Assembly: GCA_963768025.1 (NCBI GenBank)
Contig: CAVYGM010000004.1
Location: forward strand, 186,001-250,000
DNA: 64,000 nucleotides
Reading direction: 5' to 3'
From: CAVYGM01 sp963768025
GTDB lineage: Bacteria; Bacteroidota; Bacteroidia; Cytophagales; Spirosomataceae
Positions 38,125-46,626 of the stretch are shown piece by piece; the first letter of the stretch is position 1; each line of letters begins with the position of its first letter. The position numbers and the translations under genes are program-made. The notes beneath the pieces are model-generated. The model made no database searches, was not told the origin of the DNA, and worked only from the letters and a program-made list of their open reading frames with translations.

Positions 38125-41100
38125 CGCTTCTTGTTTGGGATCTCAATCGTAACTTCCAATCCTTCTCCCGGTTTGGAAAACCACTGTATTTTTCCACCCA
38201 GTACCGACACTCTGGACTCAATGTTGTTTACGCCCAGTCCCTTGCTGGCTTTTTCATAGGAAAATCCCTGGCCGTTATCGGAATAAAAAAAGGAGATGGT
38301 ACCCCCCGACGGAATCACCGAAATCGTGATTTCAGAAGCATTTGCGTGTTTGAGCGTATTGTTGAGTAACTCCTGCGTAATGCGGTACAGGCCCGTTTCG
38401 ATGCCCTTGGGAAGCTGCTCCGGCAGCTTCCGGCATTCGAATGTGACATGGATCTGATCGGTCGCATTGATCTTGTGGACAAGCTCTTCCACAGCGGCCG
38501 AGTAGCCGTACTGGTCGAGGGTACGGGGGCTTAGTTCCCGCAGGAGCCGGCGAATATCCACCAGCGAAATATGGATAATATTGAACACCTCCTCCTTTAA
38601 CTTTTCTGCTTCGGCACTTTCTTTCAGGTAGTTGGTCAGGGAGGATACATATAGCTTCAGAGTAGCCAGCCGGGAACCGACTTCATCGTGCAAATCTTGA
38701 GCAATATTTCTGCGCTCCTGCTCCTGGGCATCCAGCACTACCTTCAGCCGCTCTTTCTGTTGCCGGCCGATCCGTTTGAGCCGCCCCTGTGCTATTCCGA
38801 ACGTGGCACCGGCTATTATTAACAGATACAGCGCCGAAAACCACCACGTACGCCAGAAGGGTGGCTTGATGGTAATAAATAGCTTCCGCTCGCGATCACT
38901 CCACACGCCATCCCGGTTGGCCGACTTCACCATAAAAACATACGGCCCAGGTGCCAGGTTGGCGTAGCGGGCGTAGGTACGGTCGCCGGCGTTGACCCAG
39001 CCCTCGTCCTGCCCTCCCAGTCGGTATTTGTAGTAGTTTTTGCCGTTGCTATAGTAATCAATGGACGCAAATTCCAACGAGAACGTATTCTCATTGTGCG
39101 CCAGTGTGACCACGTCCATTTCATCCACGTAGTTGCTGGACTGATACGGATCTTCGTTTACTTTGAAATTGAACAAATGAATCCGGGGCTGATACGTGAA
39201 CGTTTGGAATTGAGTAGGGTAAAAAAAGTTGAGTCCTTTTACTCCCCCCAAAAAGCACTCGCCCGAACTAGCCTTCAGGTACGCGTTCCCGTTGTACTCG
39301 TACCCCTGTAACCCATCGGAAAGGTCAAAATTTCGCACGAGACCGGATTGGATACTCAGGCTGGAAACCCCGTGGTTGGTACTCACAAACACATTACCAT
39401 CTTCCGCTATTACCACACCATATATGTAAGAGTTGGCGAGGCCGTCCATTTCATCGTAAAGCCGGTATTTCTTGGTATCCCTCTGAAAAGCCAAAAGTCC
39501 TTTTTCGGTAGCAACCCAGAGCAAGCCCCGTTGGGGATCTTCCCGGATGGCATTGATATTAAAATTATTCAGGCCTGCAAAAACCTTTTCCCATTGGTCT
39601 CCTTTTAGTTTGAACCCATACAGGCGGTCAAAATAAGACCCCAGCCACAATACCCCCTGATGATCCAGAAACGTGGCGAAGATGTTGTGGTTTTTGAGAT
39701 AAGGTACCCGCTCAAAAGAACCTTTTTGGGGATCAAAAATCCACATCCCTTCCTGTGTCCCCAGGAGCAGGGTGTGGTTGGGTAGTTCCAGGATATTTCG
39801 GGTGTAGATTCGAGTACCTGGGTCGGAGTTGTACAAATACTTCCTGAATTTTTTCTTTGCTTCATCAAACAGCATGATTCCCCCGTAGGTACCTATCCAC
39901 ATGATTTGCCGGCTGTCGCGAAAAATAAACTTCAGAATATTGTCTTCATTGGTGAAGTACCGCTCCTCAACACAGCCCTTCTGTCGGTTGAATATATCAA
40001 GCCCACCCTCCGTACCCAGCCAGATACGCCCGTGCGCGTCCTCACCAATACTCCGGATGGACAAGTCGCTCAAATTTCGCTCGGGCTGGGTAGGATCAGG
40101 CTGACCAAAATACCCAAACATGGAGGCATTCGGCACGATCTTCACCAAGCCATCCGGGTCGGAATTTGCCCATATTATTCCCAGGTTATCGACGTAGACG
40201 CGATAGAATTCGTAATTTTCAAAACTCTCGGGCGAATTGACCTGATACTGAACCTCGCGAAAGGTACTGGTCCTTTTATCAAAAATCCAGAGGCCATTGC
40301 GCTGGGTTCCAATCCACAGCTGCCGGTTTTGGTCTTTTGACAGGCCAAAAACAACCCCGAGCCCTTCACCATCGGGCGTCTGATTATACAATTGGTGTAC
40401 CTTTCGCTTGTGATCAAATCGTACCAGCCCCTGATCGGTACCGAGCCAAACGATGTTGTCTTCATCCACCACAAAGGAATATACGTTGAAAGGTTCACCG
40501 TATTCATTTTGGGCGGTATTGGTAAAATAATGATGGTAAATTCGATTTTTAACATCAAAGCGGACGAGGCCTTTGGAGGATTGAAGCCAAATGTCGCCAA
40601 AGGGGGTGTAGGTGGTCCAATCCACGAAATCAAAGTCACGATTAATGTAGGAGTACTTTCCGACCTGCCTCAACTTCCGGGTTTGGGTGTTGTACACCAT
40701 AATCCCCTCTCCTTCCGACGAAAACCAGATCTCGTCTCCGTTCGCGCAGAAAGGAGAGGTTCGGTGCTTTTGGGAAGACGTCCGCACCAGCGTAAAGCGA
40801 TCCGTCGCCCGATCATAGCAATTGAGGCCTTCTTCCGAGCCTACCCATATATTGCCCCGCCGGTCCTCCACAATGCCCGCTATGTTTACGCCTTTTAAGG
40901 CGTGGGGATTGCGGGCATCGGGCTTATAGACCCGAAACTTGTGGCCATCGAAGCGATTGACGCCATCCTGAGTTCCGAGCCACAAAAATCCACGCGAATC
41001 CTTCATCATGTGGTACGGCGAGCTTTGGGAAAGCCCGTCCTTTACGGTCAGGTGCTGAATCTGCATCTGCTGACCAAATAGGCTGGCACTTATCGCCCAG

Positions 41101-41144
41101 AGCCAGAATACCCCACTGATCCGTACGTAGAAGGTGCGTGACAA
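38121..41144 (-). CDS. two-component-regulator-propeller sensor histidine kinase (HisKA_3 type, no receiver)
   Basis: 1007 residues. A signal sequence, then about 14 Reg_prop blades ('RGFLWLGTQDGVNRFDGH', 'RGNIWVGSEEGLNCYD', 'HGRIWLGTEGGLDIFNRQ') forming two periplasmic propellers, a Y_Y_Y domain ('FKVNEDPYQSSNYVDEMD', 'NYYKYRLGGQDEGWVNAG'), one transmembrane helix ('WFSALYLLIIAGATFGIA'), and a NarX/LiaS-like kinase with 'ERRNIAQDLHDEVGSRL', N-box 'LLNNTLKHAN' and G-box 'YSDNGQGF'. Hybrid relatives in Bacteroidota carry a receiver and AraC domain; this one does not and needs a LuxR-type partner, none of which is in the window. Its neighbours suggest carbohydrate or surface-substrate sensing. 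Confidence 0.9.
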   Translation of the reverse strand: MSRTFYVRISGVFWLWAISASLFGQQMQIQHLTVKDGLSQSSPYHMMKDSRGFLWLGTQDGVNRFDGHKFRVYKPDARNPHALKGVNIAGIVEDRRGNIWVGSEEGLNCYDRATDRFTLVRTSSQKHRTSPFCANGDEIWFSSEGEGIMVYNTQTRKLRQVGKYSYINRDFDFVDWTTYTPFGDIWLQSSKGLVRFDVKNRIYHHYFTNTAQNEYGEPFNVYSFVVDEDNIVWLGTDQGLVRFDHKRKVHQLYNQTPDGEGLGVVFGLSKDQNRQLWIGTQRNGLWIFDKRTSTFREVQYQVNSPESFENYEFYRVYVDNLGIIWANSDPDGLVKIVPNASMFGYFGQPDPTQPERNLSDLSIRSIGEDAHGRIWLGTEGGLDIFNRQKGCVEERYFTNEDNILKFIFRDSRQIMWIGTYGGIMLFDEAKKKFRKYLYNSDPGTRIYTRNILELPNHTLLLGTQEGMWIFDPQKGSFERVPYLKNHNIFATFLDHQGVLWLGSYFDRLYGFKLKGDQWEKVFAGLNNFNINAIREDPQRGLLWVATEKGLLAFQRDTKKYRLYDEMDGLANSYIYGVVIAEDGNVFVSTNHGVSSLSIQSGLVRNFDLSDGLQGYEYNGNAYLKASSGECFLGGVKGLNFFYPTQFQTFTYQPRIHLFNFKVNEDPYQSSNYVDEMDVVTLAHNENTFSLEFASIDYYSNGKNYYKYRLGGQDEGWVNAGDRTYARYANLAPGPYVFMVKSANRDGVWSDRERKLFITIKPPFWRTWWFSALYLLIIAGATFGIAQGRLKRIGRQQKERLKVVLDAQEQERRNIAQDLHDEVGSRLATLKLYVSSLTNYLKESAEAEKLKEEVFNIIHISLVDIRRLLRELSPRTLDQYGYSAAVEELVHKINATDQIHVTFECRKLPEQLPKGIETGLYRITQELLNNTLKHANASEITISVIPSGGTISFFYSDNGQGFSYEKASKGLGVNNIESRVSVLGGKIQWFSKPGEGLEVTIEIPNKKR

Positions 41145-41179
41145 GGGATTGACCTGTAAAGTATGAATGAATAGGTTGA

Positions 41180-41821
41180 TTACAACTCCGCAAGAAGTAG
41201 CTTTCTCCAGCGTACTTTTATTCCTCCGCCATCGTGAATTTGCAAGGCGATGGATCCGTTTCCGGCGGCGATTTTCTCATCCTCGAAATCCACCATCGCA
41301 TGTCCATTCAGCCAGGTTTGGACGTGACCGCCCACTACCTTGATGCGCATGGTATTCCATTCGCCCATTTTTAGGTAGCCTTCCTCAGCATCGGGAATCT
41401 GCTTGATCCAGCCTCGCCCGTAGGACTCGTACACGCCGCCCGAATCGTGGTTCGGTGGGGCCACTTCCACCTGCCAGCCACTCACCTTGGTACCTTCAAA
41501 CGTAGAGCGAAAAAAGACCCCGCTATTGCCATTGGACTCCTGCTTGAATTGCAAGCTCAGGTCGAAGTCTTTATAAAACTTCTCGGTAGCCAGATAGCCG
41601 TAGGCCTTATCCGGGCCGCTTTCACACACCAGCTCGCCATTATCAACGTACCACTTTTCTGTTCCTTGCACTTTCCATCCGGATAGGTCTTTGCCATTAA
41701 AAAGCTTCACAGGCTTCTTAAGAGGGGCGGGGCCTGCGTCGGGGAGGCTACGGGCGGCAATAAAGAAAAGGGCGAGTAGTGAAACGGCGAGCATTCGCCC
41801 GATATTTGCTGATAATTTCAT
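41180..41821 (-). CDS. DUF1080 (3-keto-disaccharide hydrolase/LamG-like) exported protein
   Basis: 213 residues with signal peptide ('MLAVSLLALFFIAARSLPDA'). The rest is one concanavalin-like sandwich of the DUF1080 family: 'VKLFNGKDLSGWKVQGTEKW', 'DFDLSLQFKQESNGNSGVFF', 'QVEVAPPNHDSGGVYESYG', 'GEWNTMRIKVVGGHVQTWLN', 'GSIALQIHDGGGIKVRWRK'. Some members hydrolyse 3-keto-glycosides produced by sugar oxidoreductases; others are uncharacterised. The gene ends 35 bases before the sensor kinase start on the same strand, so both may be co-transcribed. Confidence 0.88.
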   Translation of the reverse strand: MKLSANIGRMLAVSLLALFFIAARSLPDAGPAPLKKPVKLFNGKDLSGWKVQGTEKWYVDNGELVCESGPDKAYGYLATEKFYKDFDLSLQFKQESNGNSGVFFRSTFEGTKVSGWQVEVAPPNHDSGGVYESYGRGWIKQIPDAEEGYLKMGEWNTMRIKVVGGHVQTWLNGHAMVDFEDEKIAAGNGSIALQIHDGGGIKVRWRKLLLAEL

Positions 41822-41924
41822 AAGGTAAGGTTAAAAATTTGGAATAAAATCATACAATTGGACAACAACATTAAAATCAAAGTTCTGTTATTAAATGGAT
41901 TTATCAATCAAACCCGTCTAAGTT

Positions 41925-42872
41925 ATGAAAAAAGTAAATTCCTTCCCGCCATTTGCTATCAGGATCGTGCTATTGGCGCTGATGATGAGCCAATTTGCAG
42001 CCTGTAATAATGACAAAGAAGTAAACCCCCGGACTGTTACTGATATTATCCTGGAAAATAACGATTTCTCGATTCTAAGAACCCTGATGCTCTATGCCAG
42101 CATGAGTGATGCGCTGAAAACGAGTAACCTGACGGTATTTGCCCCCAACGACGCGGCCTTCAAGGCTTCCGGCTATGCCGACGCCTCGGGCCTCACCTCC
42201 CTCCCGGTGGCCACGGTGCGTCAGATTCTGGAATACCACGTGTTGAGTTCAATCTTCGAGTCGAAGGATTTCAATACAAGTACCACTCCGGCGGTTCAGA
42301 CCATTCTCAACAAACCCCTGTATCTGAGCAAAAACGCTTCCGGTCTCTCAGTCAATGGGGCCAAGCTGGTTACTACGGATCTAAAGGCCGACAATGGCGT
42401 GATTCACGTCGTTGATCGGGTCCTGATTCCAGCTGATCAAACCCTGCTGGGGATCATTCAGGGTAGCCCGGATTTTACATTTCTGGCGGCCGCGGCGGCG
42501 CGCGCCGCTACCTCCAACCCGGCCGTGGCCAACGCGCTGAGTTCTACCGCTACTGCCTTCACGGTATTCGCTCCTACTAATCAGGCTTTCATCGCGGCCG
42601 GATTTCCCACTATCGCCTCGTTCAATACCACCAACGCGAGCACGCTGGCCAATATCCTGCTGTATCATGTGTTGCCAGGACGGGTATTTACTACCAATCT
42701 GGTAAGTGGCAACCTCGTGACGGCCAATTCCATGTCTTTTAGAGTGGATGCAAACGACCCCATAAAAATAACCAGTACTAAAAGCGGAAGCCAGTCGGCT
42801 ACGGTAACTAAGGCAAACTTACTGGCTACCAATGGCGTGGTGCATGTGATCGACCGCGTGCTGCTCCCCTGA
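41925..42872 (+). CDS. fasciclin (FAS1) domain lipoprotein
   Basis: 315 residues with a lipobox ('LLALMMSQFAAC'). Two FAS1 domains, about residues 35-165 and 168-313. Each has the H1 and H2 motifs: first 'LTVFAPNDAAFKASG' and 'DNGVIHVVDRVLIP', second 'FTVFAPTNQAFIAAG' and 'TNGVVHVIDRVLLP'. FAS1 domains mediate adhesion and binding at the cell surface or matrix. The gene is divergent from the DUF1080 gene and closed by a hairpin at 42898. Confidence 0.9.
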   Translation: MKKVNSFPPFAIRIVLLALMMSQFAACNNDKEVNPRTVTDIILENNDFSILRTLMLYASMSDALKTSNLTVFAPNDAAFKASGYADASGLTSLPVATVRQILEYHVLSSIFESKDFNTSTTPAVQTILNKPLYLSKNASGLSVNGAKLVTTDLKADNGVIHVVDRVLIPADQTLLGIIQGSPDFTFLAAAAARAATSNPAVANALSSTATAFTVFAPTNQAFIAAGFPTIASFNTTNASTLANILLYHVLPGRVFTTNLVSGNLVTANSMSFRVDANDPIKITSTKSGSQSATVTKANLLATNGVVHVIDRVLLP

Positions 42873-42897
42873 CCGCATACTAACTTTTTACCAACTT

Positions 42898-42931
42898 AAA
42901 AGCGACCTGCGGCAACCCGTGGTTCGCTTTT
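42898..42931 (+). terminator. terminator after the FAS1 gene
   Basis: AAAAGCGACC at 42898-42907 pairs with GGTTCGCTTTT at 42921-42931 (one bulge); the T-rich right arm fits a plus-strand terminator. Confidence 0.6.
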
Positions 42932-42945
42932 TATGTTATAAATAT

Positions 42946-43881
42946 ATGGATTACACTGTCAGAGAAATGGAAGGGAAGCGTAAAAGTAGAAATTGGATAA
43001 AGTGGGCCGCTAGTATCGTGTTTGTTTTGTTGGTGGGCTCGTGGTGGATGGCCCAGCGGGTAGAGTTCCGTATCAGCGATGTAGAGTTGAACGATCTGTA
43101 CCAAAAGACGGCCGTCCCTATCTCCATTCACCGGTATCAGGTAAAGAACCGCACGGTTCGGTTTGTCGAATTCGGCTGTGATACCCTTCCGGTCACGATT
43201 CTGGTTCATGGTGCCCCGAGTTCATTGAGCTTCTTTAGTTCCTTCTATGCCGATACATCGCTTACCAATCACATGCTCCTAGTGGGGGTAGATCGGCCGG
43301 GTTACGGCTATTCGGATTTTGGCCAGTCGGTGATTTCGGTCAAGGAGCAATCCCGTTTCTTACAGCCCCTTATCAATCACTACGCTCAACAAGGCCGGAA
43401 GGTGGTACTAGCGGCCTCTTCGTATGGAGGCTCGGTGGTAGCCAAGCTCGCTATGGATAATCCTGATGCCGTCTCGGGCATTCTGTTCATATCTTCTTCC
43501 CTGGCACCCGGACAAGAGTACACGTACCCTATCAGCTATGTAATTGATTCACCTTGGTTTAGCTGGTTTTTTCCTACTATTCTTCGGGTAGCGAACGACG
43601 AAAAACTAAATCACCGCAAAGCCCTGGAAGATATTCAGGATGGGTGGGAGCGTATCCGGTCCCGCATTATCCTGCTCCATGGTAAGGCCGACGAACTGAT
43701 CTATTTTTCCAATGCCGAATACGCCCGCAAGCATCTTATCAATGCAGCTTCACTTCGGTTGGTACCGGTGGATGGCCTCGGACACACACTGATGTTTGAC
43801 CGCCCCGAACTCATTCGGAATAGCTTGCTGGAATTGATTCGCTCGCCCCGGCTGGATCAAATCCAACTGGTTCAGCATTGA
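42946..43881 (+). CDS. membrane-anchored alpha/beta hydrolase
   Basis: 311 residues from ATG 42946. One N-terminal transmembrane segment ('WAASIVFVLLVGSWWMAQ') places the domain in the periplasm. Alpha/beta hydrolase marks: oxyanion loop 'VHGAPSSLSFF', 'GVDRPGYGYSDFG', nucleophile elbow 'AASSYGGSVV', acid in 'LHGKADELIYFSNAEY', and histidine in 'DGLGHTLMFDRPE'. Serine, aspartate and histidine are all present, so an active esterase or lipase-like enzyme is likely, but the substrate is not evident. It is downstream of the FAS1 gene, beyond a terminator. Confidence 0.82.
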   Translation: MDYTVREMEGKRKSRNWIKWAASIVFVLLVGSWWMAQRVEFRISDVELNDLYQKTAVPISIHRYQVKNRTVRFVEFGCDTLPVTILVHGAPSSLSFFSSFYADTSLTNHMLLVGVDRPGYGYSDFGQSVISVKEQSRFLQPLINHYAQQGRKVVLAASSYGGSVVAKLAMDNPDAVSGILFISSSLAPGQEYTYPISYVIDSPWFSWFFPTILRVANDEKLNHRKALEDIQDGWERIRSRIILLHGKADELIYFSNAEYARKHLINAASLRLVPVDGLGHTLMFDRPELIRNSLLELIRSPRLDQIQLVQH

Positions 43882-43900
43882 TCTTAAGGTACATCACAGC

Positions 43901-43938
43901 ACAAGGGGCAGAAACCTGATACGGTTCCTGCCCCTTGT
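43901..43938. terminator. bidirectional terminator between hydrolase and ndk
   Basis: ACAAGGGGCAGAAAC at 43901-43915 pairs with GTTCCTGCCCCTTGT starting near 43924, ending in a T-run; both neighbouring genes converge on it. Confidence 0.75.
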
Positions 43939-43966
43939 TTTATACGCTACTTAGTAGGCTTCAAAA

Positions 43967-44386
43967 TTAAAATTGCTCCGTGGCCGAAAAAAAGAAGTTC
44001 CCTTCAATCGCCGCATTTTCGTCGGAGTCAGAACCGTGGATGGCGTTGGCTTCGATGGACTTAGCGTATAGCTTACGCACCGTGCCCTCGGCCGCGTTGG
44101 CCGGATTGGTAGCCCCAATCAGGGTACGAAAATCCACAACTGCATTTTCTTTTTCCAAAATCATCGGTACAATAGGTCCCGAGGACATATACTTGCATAG
44201 GTCTTCATAGAAAGGACGATCCTTATGTACGGCGTAAAACTCGCCCGCCCGCTCGGGGGTTAGCAACGTTTTTTTCATAGCCACAATCCTGAAACCCGCT
44301 TCTTCTATCATTTTCACAATGGCTCCCGAGTGGCTATCAGCCACCGCATCGGGCTTAATCATCGTAAAGGTTTTGTTTCCTGACAT
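43967..44386 (-). CDS. ndk: nucleoside-diphosphate kinase
   Basis: Transfers the gamma-phosphate of ATP to other nucleoside diphosphates through a phospho-histidine. The start at 44386 gives MSGNKTFTMIKPDAVAD and 139 residues, normal for the hexameric family. 'ERAGEFYAVHKDRPFYEDL' and 'TNPANAAEGTVRKLYA' are typical, and the catalytic histidine is in 'ANAIHGSDSDENA'. An upstream ATG three codons away is less likely. A TAGTTTTG box lies about 27 bases upstream. The gene is divergent from nrnA. Confidence 0.94.
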   Translation of the reverse strand: MSGNKTFTMIKPDAVADSHSGAIVKMIEEAGFRIVAMKKTLLTPERAGEFYAVHKDRPFYEDLCKYMSSGPIVPMILEKENAVVDFRTLIGATNPANAAEGTVRKLYAKSIEANAIHGSDSDENAAIEGNFFFSATEQF

Positions 44387-44412
44387 AGTATTCACAAAAT
44401 TTTATTTGGCCG

Positions 44413-44420
44413 CAAAACTA
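44413..44420 (-). promoter_or_regulatory. putative Bacteroidota -7 box for ndk
   Basis: On the minus strand this reads TAGTTTTG, matching the TAnnTTTG consensus of the Bacteroidota primary sigma factor. No good -33 TTTG lies at the expected distance, so the call is tentative. Confidence 0.35.
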
Positions 44421-44472
44421 ACCAAGTTTCTCCATAAAACCGATTACACACCACAAATCTCAACAGTTTTGT

Positions 44473-44480
44473 TAATTTTG
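44473..44480 (+). promoter_or_regulatory. putative Bacteroidota -7 box for nrnA
   Basis: TAATTTTG matches TAnnTTTG and is placed to give a 5' leader of about 50-90 bases for the nrnA gene. A matching -33 element is not obvious. Confidence 0.35.
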
Positions 44481-44572
44481 TGCGCTAAAACCAACTAATT
44501 ACCCCAACCAACCTATCCGGACTGTCTCCATTTCTTTTGAAGGAGAACCCATCAAATTCAATACAAACCTCT

Positions 44573-45601
44573 GTGAATCAATCTATCGCAAGCCTAAATA
44601 CCTTACTTTCCTCCCCTCAAAAAGTAGTCATTACCATGCACCGCGACCCCGATGCAGACGCGATCGGCTCCTCGCTGGGTTGGGCTTTGTATTTGGAAAA
44701 GAAAGGGCATCAGGTAAGCGTCATTAGCCCCACAGATATTGCCGCCAATCTGCTGTGGATGCCCACCGCCGACCGGGTGCTGGTATACGAAGGCGCGAAT
44801 GCCAAGCCACGAGAATGCAAAACCCTCATTCAGGAAGCTACCCTGGTATGCTGTCTCGATTTTTCGGCGATTTCCAGGTTGAAAGAATTGGGGCGCTGGG
44901 TGGCGAATGCAACGGCCACAAAACTACTGGTGGATCACCATATTGAACCGGAGTCTTTTGCCGACCTGATGATATGGGACACCAAAGCCGCCGCTACCGC
45001 GCAGCTGATTTATGAGATTATTCGGCAGATTGATGGCCCCGAGATTATTGATATTCAGATGGCCGAATGCCTGTACGCCGGTATCATGACCGATACGGGT
45101 TCGTTCCGCCATGGTAATACCACCCCGGAGGTACATCTGGCCGTGGCCGATTTGATGCGGACCGGAGTGGAAATCAATAAGGTCCACCGGATGATCTTTG
45201 ACAACTCGCCTCTGCTTCGCATGAAGCTGCTGGGCCACGTACTCAGTGACCGCCTGCACGTGCTACCCGAATTCCGCACTTCCTATATGATCCTTACCGC
45301 CGACGAGCTTGAAAAATACAAGTCAAGCGTAGGCGATACCGACGGAATAGTCAATTACGGCTTGCAGATTGAAAACGTAGTCATGACCGCCCTGTTTATT
45401 GAGCGCAAGGGGGAAGTCAAGATTTCTTTCCGATCGTTCGGTGAGTTTTCGGTCCGGGACCTGGCGAGTGCGCACTTCAATGGAGGGGGGCATCGCAATG
45501 CCGCCGGCGGACGCAGCACCCTTACCCTGGAAGAAACCGTGGATTTCTTTTTGAAATTTTTACCCTTTTACAAAAGTCAACTCCTGAGCGTAGAAAAATG
45601 A
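44573..45601 (+). CDS. nrnA: DHH-family bifunctional oligoribonuclease/PAP phosphatase (NrnA-like)
   Basis: Degrades short RNA oligonucleotides and removes the 3'-phosphate of pAp. DHH domain (about 1-200) with 'TMHRDPDADAIGSSLGW', 'CLDFSAISRL', the DHH triad as 'LLVDHHIEPESFADL' and 'YAGIMTDTGSFRHGNT'; DHHA1 domain at the C-terminus with 'ISFRSFGEFSVRDLA' and 'HFNGGGHRNAAGG'. No ATG is available before the first catalytic motif. In-frame candidates are GTG at 44573 (VNQSIASLNTLL) and TTG at 44537. GTG is chosen because homologues begin at about this point. Confidence 0.88.
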   Translation: MNQSIASLNTLLSSPQKVVITMHRDPDADAIGSSLGWALYLEKKGHQVSVISPTDIAANLLWMPTADRVLVYEGANAKPRECKTLIQEATLVCCLDFSAISRLKELGRWVANATATKLLVDHHIEPESFADLMIWDTKAAATAQLIYEIIRQIDGPEIIDIQMAECLYAGIMTDTGSFRHGNTTPEVHLAVADLMRTGVEINKVHRMIFDNSPLLRMKLLGHVLSDRLHVLPEFRTSYMILTADELEKYKSSVGDTDGIVNYGLQIENVVMTALFIERKGEVKISFRSFGEFSVRDLASAHFNGGGHRNAAGGRSTLTLEETVDFFLKFLPFYKSQLLSVEK

Positions 45602-45709
45602 TCCCGTTTTTTTAATTCTTTTACACAAAAAACGGGCGAAACGCGTTATAGGTAGTATTATTTCACAGTTAACCCATAACTACTCAAATTTATATTTAAT
45701 CAAGAACCA

Positions 45710-46621
45710 ATGAATCTTAAAACAATCGGTTTTGTGCTGGGTATTTGCTTCCTGGCCGCCTCTTGCAATCAGTATCGGGTGCAGGTAACAGACAGTGGTC
45801 TCAAATACCAGTTTCACGAACATGATGACGATGCCCGCAAAGCCAAATTAGGCGATGTTATGTCTTTTCACCTGTTACTCAAAAACAGTGAAGACTCTAC
45901 CCTGCGCAATACCTACCAAGAAAATATGCCCGTGAAACTTGTGCTTCAGCAGCCTCCTTTTAAGGGAAGTTTTGAAGAAGGACTAGCCATGCTTGCCAAA
46001 GGCGATAGCGCCACGTTCTTTGTGAATGCCGATACGCTCTTTGCCAAAATGATGCAACCCATGCCTCCTATGGTAAAGAAAGGCTCCGACCTTTCCTTTA
46101 CAGTGAAGGTGATGAATATTCAGACCTCAGAAGAGTTTCAGAAAGATCAGTCCGCACAGGGTGCCGCCCAGAAAGGCATTGATGCCAAGGTCATTGACAA
46201 GTACATCGCTGACAACAATCTAGGAGCTAATGTACAAAAAACCGAATCAGGACTCCGGTACGTAGTTCAGAGCCCGGGATCGGGCGCCAGCCCAAGTCAG
46301 GGAGATATGGTGAAGGTACACTACACGGGCAAGTTACTGGATGGTAAAGTATTCGATAGCTCCCTGAATAATCCTCAGACTGGCGGAAAGCCCATTGATT
46401 TTCAGGTGGGTGTCGGTATGGTTATTCCGGGCTGGGAAGAAGGCATCATGTCAATGAAGAAGGGAGAGAAACGGATGTTGATCCTGCCCTCAGGGCTGGG
46501 GTATGGTACGGAGGGCTCAGGCCCTATTCCACCAAACTCCGTTCTGCTTTTTGACGTAGAACTAATTGATTTTTCAAAACCAAGTCCCGGGAGTAACCCG
46601 CAGCCTGGTGTACCCCAATAA
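45710..46621 (+). CDS. FKBP-type peptidyl-prolyl isomerase lipoprotein (two FKBP domains)
   Basis: 303 residues, lipobox 'LGICFLAASC'. A divergent FKBP-like domain fills about 30-140 ('AKLGDVMSFHLLLKNSEDST', 'SFEEGLAMLAKGDSATFF'), then a helical linker, then a standard FKBP domain (~175-290): 'GDMVKVHYTGKLLDGKVFDS', 'FQVGVGMVIPGWEEGIMSMK', 'LPSGLGYGTEGSGPIPPNSV'. It isomerises prolyl bonds and assists folding of exported proteins at the periplasmic face of a membrane. The first domain lacks the usual aromatic pocket and is probably structural. The next gene starts 5 bases downstream. Confidence 0.9.
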   Translation: MNLKTIGFVLGICFLAASCNQYRVQVTDSGLKYQFHEHDDDARKAKLGDVMSFHLLLKNSEDSTLRNTYQENMPVKLVLQQPPFKGSFEEGLAMLAKGDSATFFVNADTLFAKMMQPMPPMVKKGSDLSFTVKVMNIQTSEEFQKDQSAQGAAQKGIDAKVIDKYIADNNLGANVQKTESGLRYVVQSPGSGASPSQGDMVKVHYTGKLLDGKVFDSSLNNPQTGGKPIDFQVGVGMVIPGWEEGIMSMKKGEKRMLILPSGLGYGTEGSGPIPPNSVLLFDVELIDFSKPSPGSNPQPGVPQ

Positions 46622-46626
46622 AGAAA

